DNA from: Pseudolachnospira sp051055405
GTDB lineage: Bacteria; Bacillota; Clostridia; Lachnospirales; Lachnospiraceae
Assembly (NCBI RefSeq): GCF_051055405.1
Contig: NZ_CP167068.1
Location: 620,001-684,000 of the forward strand
DNA length: 64,000 nucleotides
Reading direction: 5' to 3'
The notes below the pieces were generated by a model. It searched no databases, was not told the origin of the DNA, and saw only the letters and a list, made by a program, of their open reading frames with translations. Below, piece by piece: positions 32,591 to 41,875 of the stretch. Both the position numbers and the translations under genes were made by a program. How positions within the stretch are numbered: the first letter of the stretch is position 1; every line of letters starts with the position of its first letter.

Positions 32591-33281
32591 AAGAGAATTG
32601 AAAAGCTATTTTACATCGCTGACCGGATATCTGTTTATGGCATTTATCCTGTTTTTTATCGGCTTGTATTTTACATCTTATAACTTGAGCAATTACTATG
32701 TGGCAAGCTTTACTTATCCGCTCTATAGCGTGAATTTTGTCTTTATGATTGTGATTCCTATCCTGACCATGCGGACGTTGGCGGAAGATCGGAAGAGTAA
32801 GACCGATCAGCTGCTTTTGACGTCGCCGGTCAGTGTGACAAAAATTATCCTAGGAAAATATCTGGCGATGGTCAGCGTATATTTTCTGGTTTGTCTTATC
32901 TGTGCCTTTGGCCCGCTGGTTCTGTCCCAGTATGGCTCGCCCAATCTGAAAACGGATTACGCGATGCTCTTGGCATTTTTCCTGAGTGGCTGCGCGTATC
33001 TTGCCATCGGCCTTTATATCTCTTCTTTGACGGAAAGTCCGGTGTTGGCTTGCATCGGAACTTTTGGAGCGCTTTTGATTTTGTATCTGATTTCGGACAT
33101 TGGCTCTTTGATTCCTATCGACAAGGTGGGGGCACTGTTTCAGAACCTGTCCATCCAGCAGCGGCTGATGAATTTTACCGGCAATCTGTTTGATATTTCT
33201 TCTCTGGTTTATTTCCTTTCCATCGCCGGTTTTTTTGTTTTTATGAGCGTTCAGTCGGTCAATAAGCGCAGATGGCATTAA
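32574..33281 (+). CDS. ABC-2 type permease (GldF-like)
   Basis: A 235-residue membrane subunit with six hydrophobic helices (roughly residues 15-40, 55-75, 100-125, 135-155, 165-185, 208-228), of the ABC-2 permease type. The start MGAIYKRELKSYFTSLTGYLFMAFILFF is characteristic of GldF-like proteins, with TMRTLAEDRKSKTDQLLLTSPVSVTKIILGKYL as the conserved loop. It pairs with the preceding ATPase. In Bacteroidetes the Gld ABC complex supports gliding, but this system in non-gliding Firmicutes has no known substrate. Confidence 0.9.
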   Translation: MGAIYKRELKSYFTSLTGYLFMAFILFFIGLYFTSYNLSNYYVASFTYPLYSVNFVFMIVIPILTMRTLAEDRKSKTDQLLLTSPVSVTKIILGKYLAMVSVYFLVCLICAFGPLVLSQYGSPNLKTDYAMLLAFFLSGCAYLAIGLYISSLTESPVLACIGTFGALLILYLISDIGSLIPIDKVGALFQNLSIQQRLMNFTGNLFDISSLVYFLSIAGFFVFMSVQSVNKRRWH

Positions 33282-33292
33282 GGAGGTCAGAT

Positions 33293-34771
33293 ATGAGTCA
33301 AAACAAAGAAAAGAAAGCATGGAAAGAGCGGCTTGGCACGACTAAGGTTCGGTATGGTTCTTACAGCGCGGCGGTATCGGTGGTGGTGCTGGCGATTCTT
33401 GTGGTGGTAAACCTAATCGTCTCAAACCTGCCGGGAAAATATACAAAATTTGATACCAGCGATTCCAGTTACTATTCCATTGGAGAGCTGACCCAGAGCA
33501 TTGTGGGCTCCCTGGATATGGATGTGACAATCTCTGTGCTGGCCTCTGAGGAAGAAGCAAAAGCAGATTCTATCTTGGGAATTTTGGCGGAGATGTTGGA
33601 GCGTTATCAGGCTTTGTCCGATCACTTGCAGGTGGCTTATGTAGATCCGGCAATCAATCCGACCTTTGCCTCCGATAACGGCGCCGCCGATGCTTCCAAA
33701 GGCAGTTTGATCGTAAAGAGCGAGAAACGTTCCACCGTGGTTTCCTACAGCGATCTGTATCAGGTGGATTATGATTACTCCAGTTATTATACGACTGGTT
33801 CCCCTACTTCCACCCAGTCCTATGACGGAGAGTCTGCCGTTACCAGCGCCATCGACTATGTGGTATCGGATACGCTGCCGATTCTCTATCAGCTGACCGG
33901 CCATGGGGAGCGGAGCCTTCCTGCTTCCGTGGAAAAACAGGTGGAGCGGATGAACATCGAGAAAAAAGAACTGAATCTTTTGACTGCCGGCGGGATTCCG
34001 GAGGATGCCAGCAGCCTATTGATCTATTGCCCAGAAAAAGATCTGTCGGAGGAAGAGGCCGATCAGATTCTGGCTTACCTGCAAGAGGGCGGCTCCGCCT
34101 TGGTGGTTCCGACTTTAACCGGGGAAGCGCATCCAAACTTTGACAAGATTTACAATAATTATGGGATGCGCTTGACCAACAGCCTGATTTTAGAGGGAAG
34201 TGCGGAGCACTATTACCAGTCTCCCATGTATCTGGTACCGGAGATCGAAAGCCATACGATTACTTCCCCGATCACAGAGCGGAATATCAGCGTTCTTCTG
34301 GGCGGCGCGCAGGGAATTACGATTTCCAGCGATATCCGTTCGTCTCTGACGGTATCGTCGCTGCTTTCTACCTCAGCCGATTCCTACGGAAAGGAGTTGA
34401 CGGGAGGAACGGTTTCAACCGCCGAGCGGGAGGAAGGAGATGCCTCCGGCCCTTTCTGCCTGGCTGCCGCGGCAACGGAAACCGTGGGAGAAAAAACTTC
34501 CTATCTGGTGGTGATTTCCTCTGAAGCGCTTTTGGATGAAACGATCATTGAGCGGTTTACGGTTTCCAATGCAGATGTATTTTTAAATTCTCTCAGTTGG
34601 ATGTGCGAGCATGAAAGCACTATTTCCATCGCGCCGAAGAGCATGGATATCAACACCTTGACGATGACGGAATCCCAGAGCCGGTTTTGGATGATTTTGA
34701 CCATGGGTGTGATTCCGGTGGTTCTTCTCGGCTGTGGCATCGGCGTATGGGCATGGAGGCGGAAAAAATAA
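33293..34771 (+). CDS. GldG-family ABC-transporter accessory protein
   Basis: A 492-residue membrane protein of the GldG (ABC_transp_aux) family. An N-terminal membrane helix (about residues 25-50) is followed by a large extracytoplasmic domain containing the ThuA/flavodoxin-like fold (YQLTGHGERSLP, DASSLLIYCPEKDLSEEEADQILAYL, GGSALVVPTL) and a C-terminal helix (about residues 465-488) with a short basic tail. Start: ATG at 33293 with AAGGAGG six bases upstream. Its TAA overlaps the next ATG (TAATG). It probably forms the outer part of the ABC-2 transporter. Confidence 0.88.
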   Translation: MSQNKEKKAWKERLGTTKVRYGSYSAAVSVVVLAILVVVNLIVSNLPGKYTKFDTSDSSYYSIGELTQSIVGSLDMDVTISVLASEEEAKADSILGILAEMLERYQALSDHLQVAYVDPAINPTFASDNGAADASKGSLIVKSEKRSTVVSYSDLYQVDYDYSSYYTTGSPTSTQSYDGESAVTSAIDYVVSDTLPILYQLTGHGERSLPASVEKQVERMNIEKKELNLLTAGGIPEDASSLLIYCPEKDLSEEEADQILAYLQEGGSALVVPTLTGEAHPNFDKIYNNYGMRLTNSLILEGSAEHYYQSPMYLVPEIESHTITSPITERNISVLLGGAQGITISSDIRSSLTVSSLLSTSADSYGKELTGGTVSTAEREEGDASGPFCLAAAATETVGEKTSYLVVISSEALLDETIIERFTVSNADVFLNSLSWMCEHESTISIAPKSMDINTLTMTESQSRFWMILTMGVIPVVLLGCGIGVWAWRRKK

Positions 34772-36315
34772 TGAAGAAAAAGAAAAAAGCAAGGAGTCTT
34801 ATCCTTCTCTTGGTTTTGCTTTTAGCCGCTTGCGGCGGTTATTATGCCCTGACCAAATACAATGCCTCCCAGGAAGAGGCAGAGAGCGGGAAATCGGAGG
34901 AAAACGAGAAGCTGCTTTCTCTGACTGGGGGCATTACCAGCCTTTCCTATGAATGGGCGGGAGAAAAGGTTTCTTTGAGCTTAACGGATTCTAAGTGGAA
35001 ACGGGAAGGGGATGAGAATTATCCGGTCAATCAAAGCAGCGTCAGTTCGATGGTCAGTACGTTAAAGGCGGCGGAAAAGCAGAAAGAAATTCCAGGTGCA
35101 GCGGACGCTCTTGGTGATTATGGATTGGATGCGCCCAAAGCGAGAGTGACAATCGGTGATGATACCGGGGCCAGCGAGGTATTTCTCATTGGAAATGAGA
35201 ATCCTACGGCAGGCGGCTGCTATAGCATGGCGGAAGAAAGCGGGAAGGTTTATCTGACGGACGCCGCTCTGGCAACCGCTTTTGATCAGGGCTGGGCAGA
35301 ACTTCTCGCCATAGACGACGGGCCTGGAATTGGTTCGACAAAGGTTCGGGAAATCACCGTGGAAGCCGGAGGCGAAACGAAACGTCTGAAATATGAGCCG
35401 GCCGGTCTGCCGGAGTATGATTATACGGAAAAGGCCAATCTCTTTTATCAGAAGGCAGACGGAACGTATCTTCCGGTCAGCTCCACGATGCAAAGCTCGA
35501 TTTTAAATCAGATTTCTTCTCTTTCCTATCAGTCGGCAAGCGCATATCAGCCGACGGAAGAAGAAAAGGCGATTGCGGGACTGACCGAGCCGGCTGCGGT
35601 GATTACCATCCGCTATGTGGAGGACGAAACCGTAACCAAGAAGGCGGAGAAAGAGGGGGAGGAAGATACCACGGAGACGGTAGAAAGGGAGAAAGCATAT
35701 GTGCTCTCGATCGGCCGGTACGACGAAGAGAAGAATCAATATCAAGCGGCGTATCAGGGCGGTTCTACGATTTTGACAATCAGTGGGGATACGGTTCGTC
35801 CCCTGTTAGATGTGGACGAGAGGACCATTGCCAATGTAAGCCCCAATGAGATTGCAGACACCTCCATCGACCGTATTGACCTGACTTATCAGGGAGAGAT
35901 CAAGACCTTGACTATCGAGCGGAAAGAAGTGGAAGAGGAAACCACGGGTGCAGAAACGGAAGCCGCCGAGGGAGAAACAGAAGCGGCCGCCACGAAAAAA
36001 GAGGTGACGTATTACCTGGATGGGGAGGAGATCGCAGCCGAAACATTCCAGAAGTACCAGAGCGCTTTTCGAATCGAAGGCCAGCGAATCCTGGAGGAAG
36101 GGGAAGCGCTTTTGGATGTTCAACCGGAGTTTACGGTTACCTATCACCGGAATACGGAGACATTTCCTACCGTAACCATATCTTACATCCCTTACAATGA
36201 AAATTTCTATCAGGTGGCAGTAAATGGTGCAATGCCTTCGATCGTGGTCAACATCCGGGATGTGGAGCAGTTGATACAGCTTTTTCGGGACGGGGTGACG
36301 GAAACGGCGGAATAA
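34771..36315 (+). CDS. DUF4340 domain protein of the Gld-like ABC operon
   Basis: A 514-residue protein with a lysine-rich start, one N-terminal membrane helix (about residues 9-27) and an extracytoplasmic remainder with the DUF4340 repeat-like domain (ISSLSYEWAGEKVSLSLTDSKWKREGDENYPV). The hydrophobic segment has a cysteine (LLLAACGG) that resembles a lipobox, so it could be a lipoprotein. Two low-complexity acidic inserts, around residues 292-305 and 388-412, are rich in Glu, Thr and Ala. DUF4340 proteins habitually follow GldG-type genes. It is translationally coupled to the preceding gene and is the last of the operon. Confidence 0.85.
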   Translation: MKKKKKARSLILLLVLLLAACGGYYALTKYNASQEEAESGKSEENEKLLSLTGGITSLSYEWAGEKVSLSLTDSKWKREGDENYPVNQSSVSSMVSTLKAAEKQKEIPGAADALGDYGLDAPKARVTIGDDTGASEVFLIGNENPTAGGCYSMAEESGKVYLTDAALATAFDQGWAELLAIDDGPGIGSTKVREITVEAGGETKRLKYEPAGLPEYDYTEKANLFYQKADGTYLPVSSTMQSSILNQISSLSYQSASAYQPTEEEKAIAGLTEPAAVITIRYVEDETVTKKAEKEGEEDTTETVEREKAYVLSIGRYDEEKNQYQAAYQGGSTILTISGDTVRPLLDVDERTIANVSPNEIADTSIDRIDLTYQGEIKTLTIERKEVEEETTGAETEAAEGETEAAATKKEVTYYLDGEEIAAETFQKYQSAFRIEGQRILEEGEALLDVQPEFTVTYHRNTETFPTVTISYIPYNENFYQVAVNGAMPSIVVNIRDVEQLIQLFRDGVTETAE

Positions 36316-36347
36316 CGGGACTGGAATCTGGCGTACCAGTGAAACGC

Positions 36348-36376
36348 TTGCATATTTTTCGGGCGGATGGTAAACT
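36348..36376 (+). promoter_or_regulatory. Sigma-A-type promoter of the flavodoxin-family gene
   Basis: TTGCAT (36348-36353), a 17-bp spacer and TAAACT (36371-36376), 35 bp before the ATG. Confidence 0.65.
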
Positions 36377-36411
36377 GAGAAAAAATACCATTGGTTTAGG
36401 GGGAATGTCTT

Positions 36412-36948
36412 ATGAAAATTGTTATGATTACAGGAAGCCCGCACAAAAAGGGGACGTCGGCACTGTTAGCTGAAGAATTTGTCCACGGCGCTGAGGAAGC
36501 CGGCCATTCCGTGGTGCGGTTTGACGCGGCTTTTCAGACGGTCGGTCCCTGCCGGGCATGCAATTTTTGTAAGAATCATGAGGGAGTATGCGTGCAGAAA
36601 GACGACATGGAGCCGTTATATCCAGCGCTCCTGGAAGCGGAACTGGTGGTGTTCGTTACTCCGCTGTATTATTTCGGAATGTCCGCTCAGATAAAACATG
36701 TGATAGACCGGTTTTTCGCGAGAAACAAGGAGTTAATGGCTTCCGGAAAGAAAGCGGCTTTGCTTGCGACCTGCGCGGACAGGGAGCCGTGGGCTCTGGA
36801 TGCGTTGACGGCCCATTACCGCTCGATCTGCCGGTATCTGAATTGGGAAGATATTGGAATGGTGTTGGCGCCAGGCGTCAGCGTTAGAAAAGATATAGAA
36901 GAAACCGATTATCCAGAGAAAGCAAGGCAGTTTGGGGCAAGTCTTTAA
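36412..36948 (+). CDS. Flavodoxin-family FMN-dependent reductase
   Basis: A 178-residue NADPH-dependent FMN reductase-like protein. The N-terminal phosphate loop ITGSPHKKGTSALLAEEF binds FMN phosphate. A cysteine pattern CRACNFCKNHEGVC (about residues 45-58) is typical of the iron-sulfur flavoprotein/multimeric flavodoxin branch, though only part of the cluster spacing is visible. YYFGMSAQIKHVIDRF is the conserved dimer segment. It likely passes electrons to small oxidants or quinones; the substrate is unknown. It has its own promoter, and a terminator whose stem spans the stop codon. Confidence 0.88.
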   Translation: MKIVMITGSPHKKGTSALLAEEFVHGAEEAGHSVVRFDAAFQTVGPCRACNFCKNHEGVCVQKDDMEPLYPALLEAELVVFVTPLYYFGMSAQIKHVIDRFFARNKELMASGKKAALLATCADREPWALDALTAHYRSICRYLNWEDIGMVLAPGVSVRKDIEETDYPEKARQFGASL

Positions 36949-36966
36949 GGCTTGCCTCTTTTATTC
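36936..36966 (+). terminator. Terminator overlapping the flavodoxin-family stop codon
   Basis: GGCAAG (36936-36941) pairs with CTTGCC (36951-36956), with the stop codon in the loop, followed by TCTTTTATT. The recurrent ATAGGAAATTC motif follows directly. Confidence 0.7.
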
Positions 36967-37007
36967 TCTCATAGGAAATTCTTTGTTCCAATACACACTC
37001 TTTTTAG

Positions 37008-37036
37008 TATACAAAATGGACGGTCTGCGTTATAAT
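37008..37036 (+). promoter_or_regulatory. Promoter of the ZIP transporter gene
   Basis: TATACA (37008-37013), a 17-bp spacer and a consensus TATAAT (37031-37036), about 60 bp before the ATG. Confidence 0.6.
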
Positions 37037-37098
37037 GGATACGGTTAAAAAGCATAAAAAAGGGAGCTTTTATACAAAAGAGAGGGAAGGAAAACTTT

Positions 37099-37929
37099 AT
37101 GTGGAATCTTATCGTTACGACCGCGTTGGCTGGTGTGGCGGGAACCGGATTGGGAGGCGTCGTCGGCGCTTTATTCAAAAAGGATTCCAATCGGACAGCC
37201 AGTTTGCTGCTTAGTTTTGCCGGTGGAGTGATGATCAGTGTGGTCTGTTTTGACCTGATTCAGGAAGCCATCGGCACAGGTTCTGGTCTAGCGCTTGTAT
37301 TGATTGGTATTTGTTTGGGCATTGGCGTGGTATATGTCCTGAATACAGCTATCGATCGAAAGACAGACCCGGAGGTGGCGCATATTGATAAAAAGCATCC
37401 GAAAACGGCGGATGCTTTGGATGAGTTGACACACGCCAACCATTACAATGAACATCGAAAAAAAGGGGATTCCCCCGCTTCCTTGTTTGTTGCCGGCGTC
37501 GTCATGGCCTGCGCCATCGCTCTCCACAATGTACCGGAAGGGATGACCATCGGCGCGTCCTATGTCAGCACCGATCATGCCCTGACCGGTTCCGCCTTGA
37601 TTTTGGCCGTTTTGATTGGGCTGCACAATATTCCGGAAGGGATGGCGGTGGCGGTCCCCTTGATCAGCGGCGGAATGAACCGGGGAAAAGCGATTTTTGT
37701 GACGGCTCTAAGCGGCGCTCCCACAATCTTAGGGGCGATTCTCGGCTACCTGGTCGGGGATATGGGCGCTTTTGGTCTGGCTATTAGCCTTAGTTTTGCC
37801 AGCGGGGCCATGCTTTACGTAGTATTTGGAGAAATTTTGCCCCAGTCCATCTTAATGTATCGAAGCAAGCTGCCGACTTTTGCGGTAGTCGTCGGTATGA
37901 TGGTCGGCTTATTGATGATTTACGGATGA
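37099..37929 (+). CDS. ZIP-family metal transporter
   Basis: A 276-residue membrane protein of the ZIP (ZupT-like) family for zinc or other divalent cations. Eight helices fit the hydrophobic pattern. The metal-binding motifs in helices IV and V are both present: ALHNVPEGMTIGASY and GLHNIPEGMAVAVPL, with the variable histidine-containing loop (DALDELTHANHYNEHRKKG) in the cytoplasm between helices III and IV. It mediates import in known relatives. It has its own promoter, and no zinc-uptake-regulator site is obvious. Confidence 0.92.
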   Translation: MWNLIVTTALAGVAGTGLGGVVGALFKKDSNRTASLLLSFAGGVMISVVCFDLIQEAIGTGSGLALVLIGICLGIGVVYVLNTAIDRKTDPEVAHIDKKHPKTADALDELTHANHYNEHRKKGDSPASLFVAGVVMACAIALHNVPEGMTIGASYVSTDHALTGSALILAVLIGLHNIPEGMAVAVPLISGGMNRGKAIFVTALSGAPTILGAILGYLVGDMGAFGLAISLSFASGAMLYVVFGEILPQSILMYRSKLPTFAVVVGMMVGLLMIYG

Positions 37930-37996
37930 GGATGCCCAAATTATCCCACGATGAGGCGTGTATGCTCTTGTCAATGGAAGGTAAAAGGAGTATAAC

Positions 37997-38635
37997 ATGA
38001 CAAAAGAAGAGTTGGCTTTGGAGATCATCGACCGTTTAAAAAAGGAATACCCGGATGTGGGTTGTACCTTGGACTATGACCAGGCATGGAAGCTGTTGGT
38101 CGGCGTCCGTCTGGCGGCGCAGTGTACGGACGCCAGGGTAAATATCGTCGTACAGGATCTCTATGCAAAATATCCGGATGTGAATGCGCTGGCAGAGGCA
38201 GAGGTGGAAGACATCGAGGCAATTGTTCGGCCCTGCGGTCTTGGGCGAAGCAAGGCGCGGGATATCAGCGCCTGTATGAAAATTCTGCGGGACCAGTACG
38301 ACGGAAAGGTGCCGGGAGATTTTGACGCTCTTTTAAAGCTTCCGGGAGTAGGGCGCAAGAGCGCGAATCTGGTGATGGGAGACGTCTTTGGAAAACCGGC
38401 GATTGTGACGGATACCCACTGTATTCGTCTGGTAAATCGCATGGGATTGGTGGAGAATATCAAAGAGCCGAAGAAAGTGGAGATGGCGCTCTGGAAATTG
38501 ATTCCTCCGGAAGAAGGCAGCGATTTTTGCCACCGTCTGGTGTTCCACGGCCGGGAGGTTTGTACCGCCAGGACAAAACCGTTCTGTGAGAGGTGCTGTC
38601 TGCGGGATTTATGCGGGAAAATCGGGGTAGAATAG
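37997..38635 (+). CDS. nth: Endonuclease III
   Basis: A bifunctional glycosylase/AP lyase that removes oxidised pyrimidines. The 212-residue protein has the helix-hairpin-helix with the catalytic lysine (LLKLPGVGRKSANLVMG), the catalytic aspartate in VTDTHCIRL, and a C-terminal 4Fe-4S loop CTARTKPFCERCCLRDLC. The loop spacing is C-x7-C-x2-C-x5-C, one residue more than in E. coli, as in the MutY fragment at the left edge. Start: ATG at 37997 behind AAAAGGAG. Confidence 0.95.
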   Translation: MTKEELALEIIDRLKKEYPDVGCTLDYDQAWKLLVGVRLAAQCTDARVNIVVQDLYAKYPDVNALAEAEVEDIEAIVRPCGLGRSKARDISACMKILRDQYDGKVPGDFDALLKLPGVGRKSANLVMGDVFGKPAIVTDTHCIRLVNRMGLVENIKEPKKVEMALWKLIPPEEGSDFCHRLVFHGREVCTARTKPFCERCCLRDLCGKIGVE

Positions 38636-38693
38636 CGGAGCAATTCGTGGTATCATAGTAAAAATGGACATATGGAAAAAGGAGAAAAAATAG

Positions 38694-39956
38694 ATGGCAT
38701 TGACCAAAAAGCCGGTAAATGGCATGAAAGACATTCTTCCTCAAGAGATGCAGATCCGGGATTACGTGATCGGTCTGATTAAGGAGACGTATAAAAGCTT
38801 TGGCTTTACCCCCATGGAGACTCCGGTGGTGGAAAGCCTGCCGAATTTAACCAGCAAACAGGGTGGGGACAATGAGAAACTGATCTTTAAAATCATGAAG
38901 CGCGGAGAAAAGTTGAATCTGGAAACAGCTTCCTGCGAGGAAGATCTGGCGGACAGCGGCTTGCGCTATGATCTGACGGTGCCGTTGGTGCGCTATTACA
39001 CCAATAATGTCAATCAGCTTCCGAAGCCCTTCAAGGCCCTTCAAATCGGTCCGGTATTTCGCGCGGACCGTCCTCAGAAAGGCCGTTTTCGTCAATTTTA
39101 TCAGTGTGATATCGATATTCTGGGCGAGGCGGGAAATATTGCGGAGATCGAATTGATTCTGGCGACGACGACTCTTCTTGGAAAGCTGGGCTTTTCCGGG
39201 TTTACCGTGCGGATCAATGACCGCCGGATCCTGAAAGCCATGGCGGCCGCCAGCGGATTTCCGGAGGATTCCTACGATAAGGTGTTTATTATTCTGGATA
39301 AGATGGACAAGATCGGACTTTCCGGCGTGGCGGAGGAACTGGCGGAAAGCGGTTTCTCCAAGGCCTCCATCGATCAATATTTGGGGATGTTCGAGGCTCT
39401 TGAAAAAGAGGAGGACGGCATTTCTTATCTGGGACAAGCTTTGGGCGAACATTTGGAGGCAGGCGCTGCCGACAATTTGAAAGAGATCGTGGACAGCGTA
39501 CAGGCCACCGCCAGCGCGGATTTTCAACTGGCCTTTGATCCGACCCTGGTGCGGGGAATGTCCTACTATACCGGAACGATCTTTGAGATCGAGATCGCTG
39601 GGCTTGGCTGCTCCGCGGGCGGCGGCGGCCGTTATGATGAGATGGTAGGAAAGTTTACCAATCTGCAGGTGCCGGCCTGCGGCTTTTCTATCGGCTTTGA
39701 GCGGATCATCACGATCCTGATGGACCAGAATTTCCAGGTGCCGGGAGCCGCGGGGAAAAAGGCGTATCTGATTGAAAAGAATATGCCAAAGAACCGCCTG
39801 TGCGAGATCTTAAAACAGGCCCAGAAAGAACGGGAAGAAGGCGTCCAGGTCCTGATTGCCGTGATGAATAAGAATAAGAAATTCCAGAAGGAACAATTGG
39901 CTGCGGAAGGCTATGAAGAGTTCCAGGAATATTATAAAGATGAAATGAAATTTTAA
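38694..39956 (+). CDS. hisS: Histidyl-tRNA synthetase
   Basis: Class II synthetase of 420 residues that charges tRNA-His. Motif 1 region PVNGMKDILPQEMQ, motif 2 GPVFRADRPQKGRFRQFYQCDID, the histidine-binding LVRGMSYYTGTIFE and motif 3 CGFSIGFERIITIL are all visible. The C-terminal anticodon-binding domain (from about residue 335) is diverged (VLIAVMNKNKKFQKEQLAAEGYEEF). The catalytic signatures favour true HisRS over the HisZ paralogue. It is followed 56 bp later by aspS, a common Gram-positive arrangement. No T-box fits in the 58-bp gap upstream. Confidence 0.93.
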   Translation: MALTKKPVNGMKDILPQEMQIRDYVIGLIKETYKSFGFTPMETPVVESLPNLTSKQGGDNEKLIFKIMKRGEKLNLETASCEEDLADSGLRYDLTVPLVRYYTNNVNQLPKPFKALQIGPVFRADRPQKGRFRQFYQCDIDILGEAGNIAEIELILATTTLLGKLGFSGFTVRINDRRILKAMAAASGFPEDSYDKVFIILDKMDKIGLSGVAEELAESGFSKASIDQYLGMFEALEKEEDGISYLGQALGEHLEAGAADNLKEIVDSVQATASADFQLAFDPTLVRGMSYYTGTIFEIEIAGLGCSAGGGGRYDEMVGKFTNLQVPACGFSIGFERIITILMDQNFQVPGAAGKKAYLIEKNMPKNRLCEILKQAQKEREEGVQVLIAVMNKNKKFQKEQLAAEGYEEFQEYYKDEMKF

Positions 39957-40012
39957 TAGAAGTAGGATGGAAAAAGCGGGTATCCGCCCGAAAGGGATAA
40001 GGAGGAATTGAC

Positions 40013-41821
40013 ATGGCAGAATCCATGCAGGGACTGCGCCGGACCCACCGGTGTACCGAAGTGACGGAAGCAATGGTCGGAGAGATTGTGACGGTCATGG
40101 GTTGGGTGCAGAAGAGAAGAAATTTAGGAAGCTTGATTTTTATTGACTTGAGGGACCGTTCCGGTCTGCTTCAGTTGATTTTTGACGAGAACGATATTGG
40201 AACCGAGGGTTTTAGCAAAGCGGGTACGCTGCGGAGCGAGTTCGTGATCGCGGCTACGGGCCGGGTGGAGACACGCTCCGGCGCCTTTAACGAAAACCTA
40301 GCCACCGGCCGTCTGGAAATCCGGGCGACGGATCTGAGGATTCTTTCCGAATCAGAGACGCCTCCGTTTCCCGTGGAGGATGATATCAACACCAGAGAGG
40401 AACTGCGCCTTCAATACCGGTTCTTAGATCTGCGCCGTCCGTCCTTACAGCGGAATCTGATGCTGCGCAGCAAGGTGGCCACGCTGTCCCGCCAGTTTAT
40501 GGCGGAGCAGGGATTTTTAGAGATCGAGACGCCGCTTTTGACGAAGAGCACGCCGGAAGGAGCGCGGGACTACCTGGTTCCGAGCCGCCTGCATCCGGGC
40601 TCTTTCTATGCGCTGCCTCAGTCTCCGCAGCTTTTTAAGCAGCTGTTGATGTGCTCCGGCTATGACCGGTATTTTCAGATTGCCCGCTGCTTCCGGGATG
40701 AAGACTTGCGGGCGGATCGCCAGCCGGATTTCACCCAGATGGATATGGAGCTTTCCTTTGTGACCGAAGAGGATGTGATGGAGGTCAATGAAAAGCTGCT
40801 GCAGTTCCTGTTCCGTGAGGTTCTGGGCGTAGACGTAAAGATTCCGTTCCTGCGGATGCCTTACCGGGAGGCGATGGACCGTTTTGGCTCCGACAAGCCG
40901 GACATTCGTTTTGGCATGGAGTTAAAAAATGTTTCCGATCTGGTAAAGAACTCCGAGTTCGGCGTATTTACCAACGCGCTGGCTGCCGGCGGATCGGTGC
41001 GGGCTATCAATGTGGAAGGCCAGGGACACATGCCGAGAAAGAAAATCGACGCTCTCGTGGATATGGCCAAAGGAATGGGAGCGAAAGGACTGGCATATAT
41101 TGCTGTAGGCTGCGGCGAGAATGGAGCCCATAAGTGTTCCTTCTCCAAATTTATGAAGCCGGAAGAGCTGGAAGCTTTGATTCAGGCATTGGATGGAAAA
41201 ACCGGAGATCTGCTTCTTTTTGCGGCGGACAAAGATACGATCGTATTCAACGTACTGGGAAGCCTGCGTTTGGAGATGGCAAAACAGTTGGATCTTTTGA
41301 AAAAAGATGATTTCCGTTTCCTTTGGGTCACGGAATTCCCGCTCCTAGAATACTCGGAGGAGGAAGATCGCTTTGTGGCGATGCACCATCCCTTTACAAT
41401 GCCGGTGGAGGAGGATCTTCCTCTCCTTGACACGGATCCAGGCAAAGTACGGGCGAAAGCCTATGATATCGTTTTAAATGGTAATGAGATCGGCGGCGGC
41501 AGCATCCGTATCCATCAGGCCGATGTGCAGGAGAAAATGTTCGAGGCCCTTGGCTTTACCAAGGAATCGGCCAATGAGCGCTTCGGTTTCCTGCTGAACG
41601 CTTTTAAATACGGTGTTCCGCCTCATGGGGGACTTGCTTACGGGCTGGATCGCCTTGCCATGCTGATGGCCGGCGCGGACAGCATCCGCGAGGTAATCGC
41701 ATTCCCGAAGGCAAAGGATGCGTCCTGCCTTTTGACCGGCGCGCCGGATGTGGTAGACGAAAAGCAGTTGGAAGAACTGCATATTCATTGTGTGACGGAA
41801 GACGCGAAAACTCCACAGTAA
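40013..41821 (+). CDS. aspS: Aspartyl-tRNA synthetase
   Basis: A bacterial-type class II synthetase of 602 residues. An N-terminal OB-fold anticodon domain (about residues 8-110, VTVMGWVQKRRNLGSLIFIDLRDRSG) precedes the catalytic core with motif 2 FRDEDLRADRQPDFTQMDMELSF, the bacterial GAD insertion domain (about residues 290-420), and motif 3 GLAYGLDRLAMLMAG. Length is normal. An AAGGAGG site precedes the ATG. It follows hisS and precedes trkA on the same strand. Confidence 0.97.
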   Translation: MAESMQGLRRTHRCTEVTEAMVGEIVTVMGWVQKRRNLGSLIFIDLRDRSGLLQLIFDENDIGTEGFSKAGTLRSEFVIAATGRVETRSGAFNENLATGRLEIRATDLRILSESETPPFPVEDDINTREELRLQYRFLDLRRPSLQRNLMLRSKVATLSRQFMAEQGFLEIETPLLTKSTPEGARDYLVPSRLHPGSFYALPQSPQLFKQLLMCSGYDRYFQIARCFRDEDLRADRQPDFTQMDMELSFVTEEDVMEVNEKLLQFLFREVLGVDVKIPFLRMPYREAMDRFGSDKPDIRFGMELKNVSDLVKNSEFGVFTNALAAGGSVRAINVEGQGHMPRKKIDALVDMAKGMGAKGLAYIAVGCGENGAHKCSFSKFMKPEELEALIQALDGKTGDLLLFAADKDTIVFNVLGSLRLEMAKQLDLLKKDDFRFLWVTEFPLLEYSEEEDRFVAMHHPFTMPVEEDLPLLDTDPGKVRAKAYDIVLNGNEIGGGSIRIHQADVQEKMFEALGFTKESANERFGFLLNAFKYGVPPHGGLAYGLDRLAMLMAGADSIREVIAFPKAKDASCLLTGAPDVVDEKQLEELHIHCVTEDAKTPQ

Positions 41822-41875
41822 GCGGGAGAGATAATTTACGAAACAGGAAGCTGCGTGGCAGTTGGGAGAAATGGT

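Noticed and set aside
38636..38693. T-box leader before hisS
   Set aside because: The gap to nth is 58 bp, with no room for a T-box, and no T-box core sequence is seen there or before aspS.
39700..39956. hisZ rather than hisS
   Set aside because: The HisRS histidine-binding motif and an (albeit diverged) anticodon domain are present, and the gene lies before aspS.
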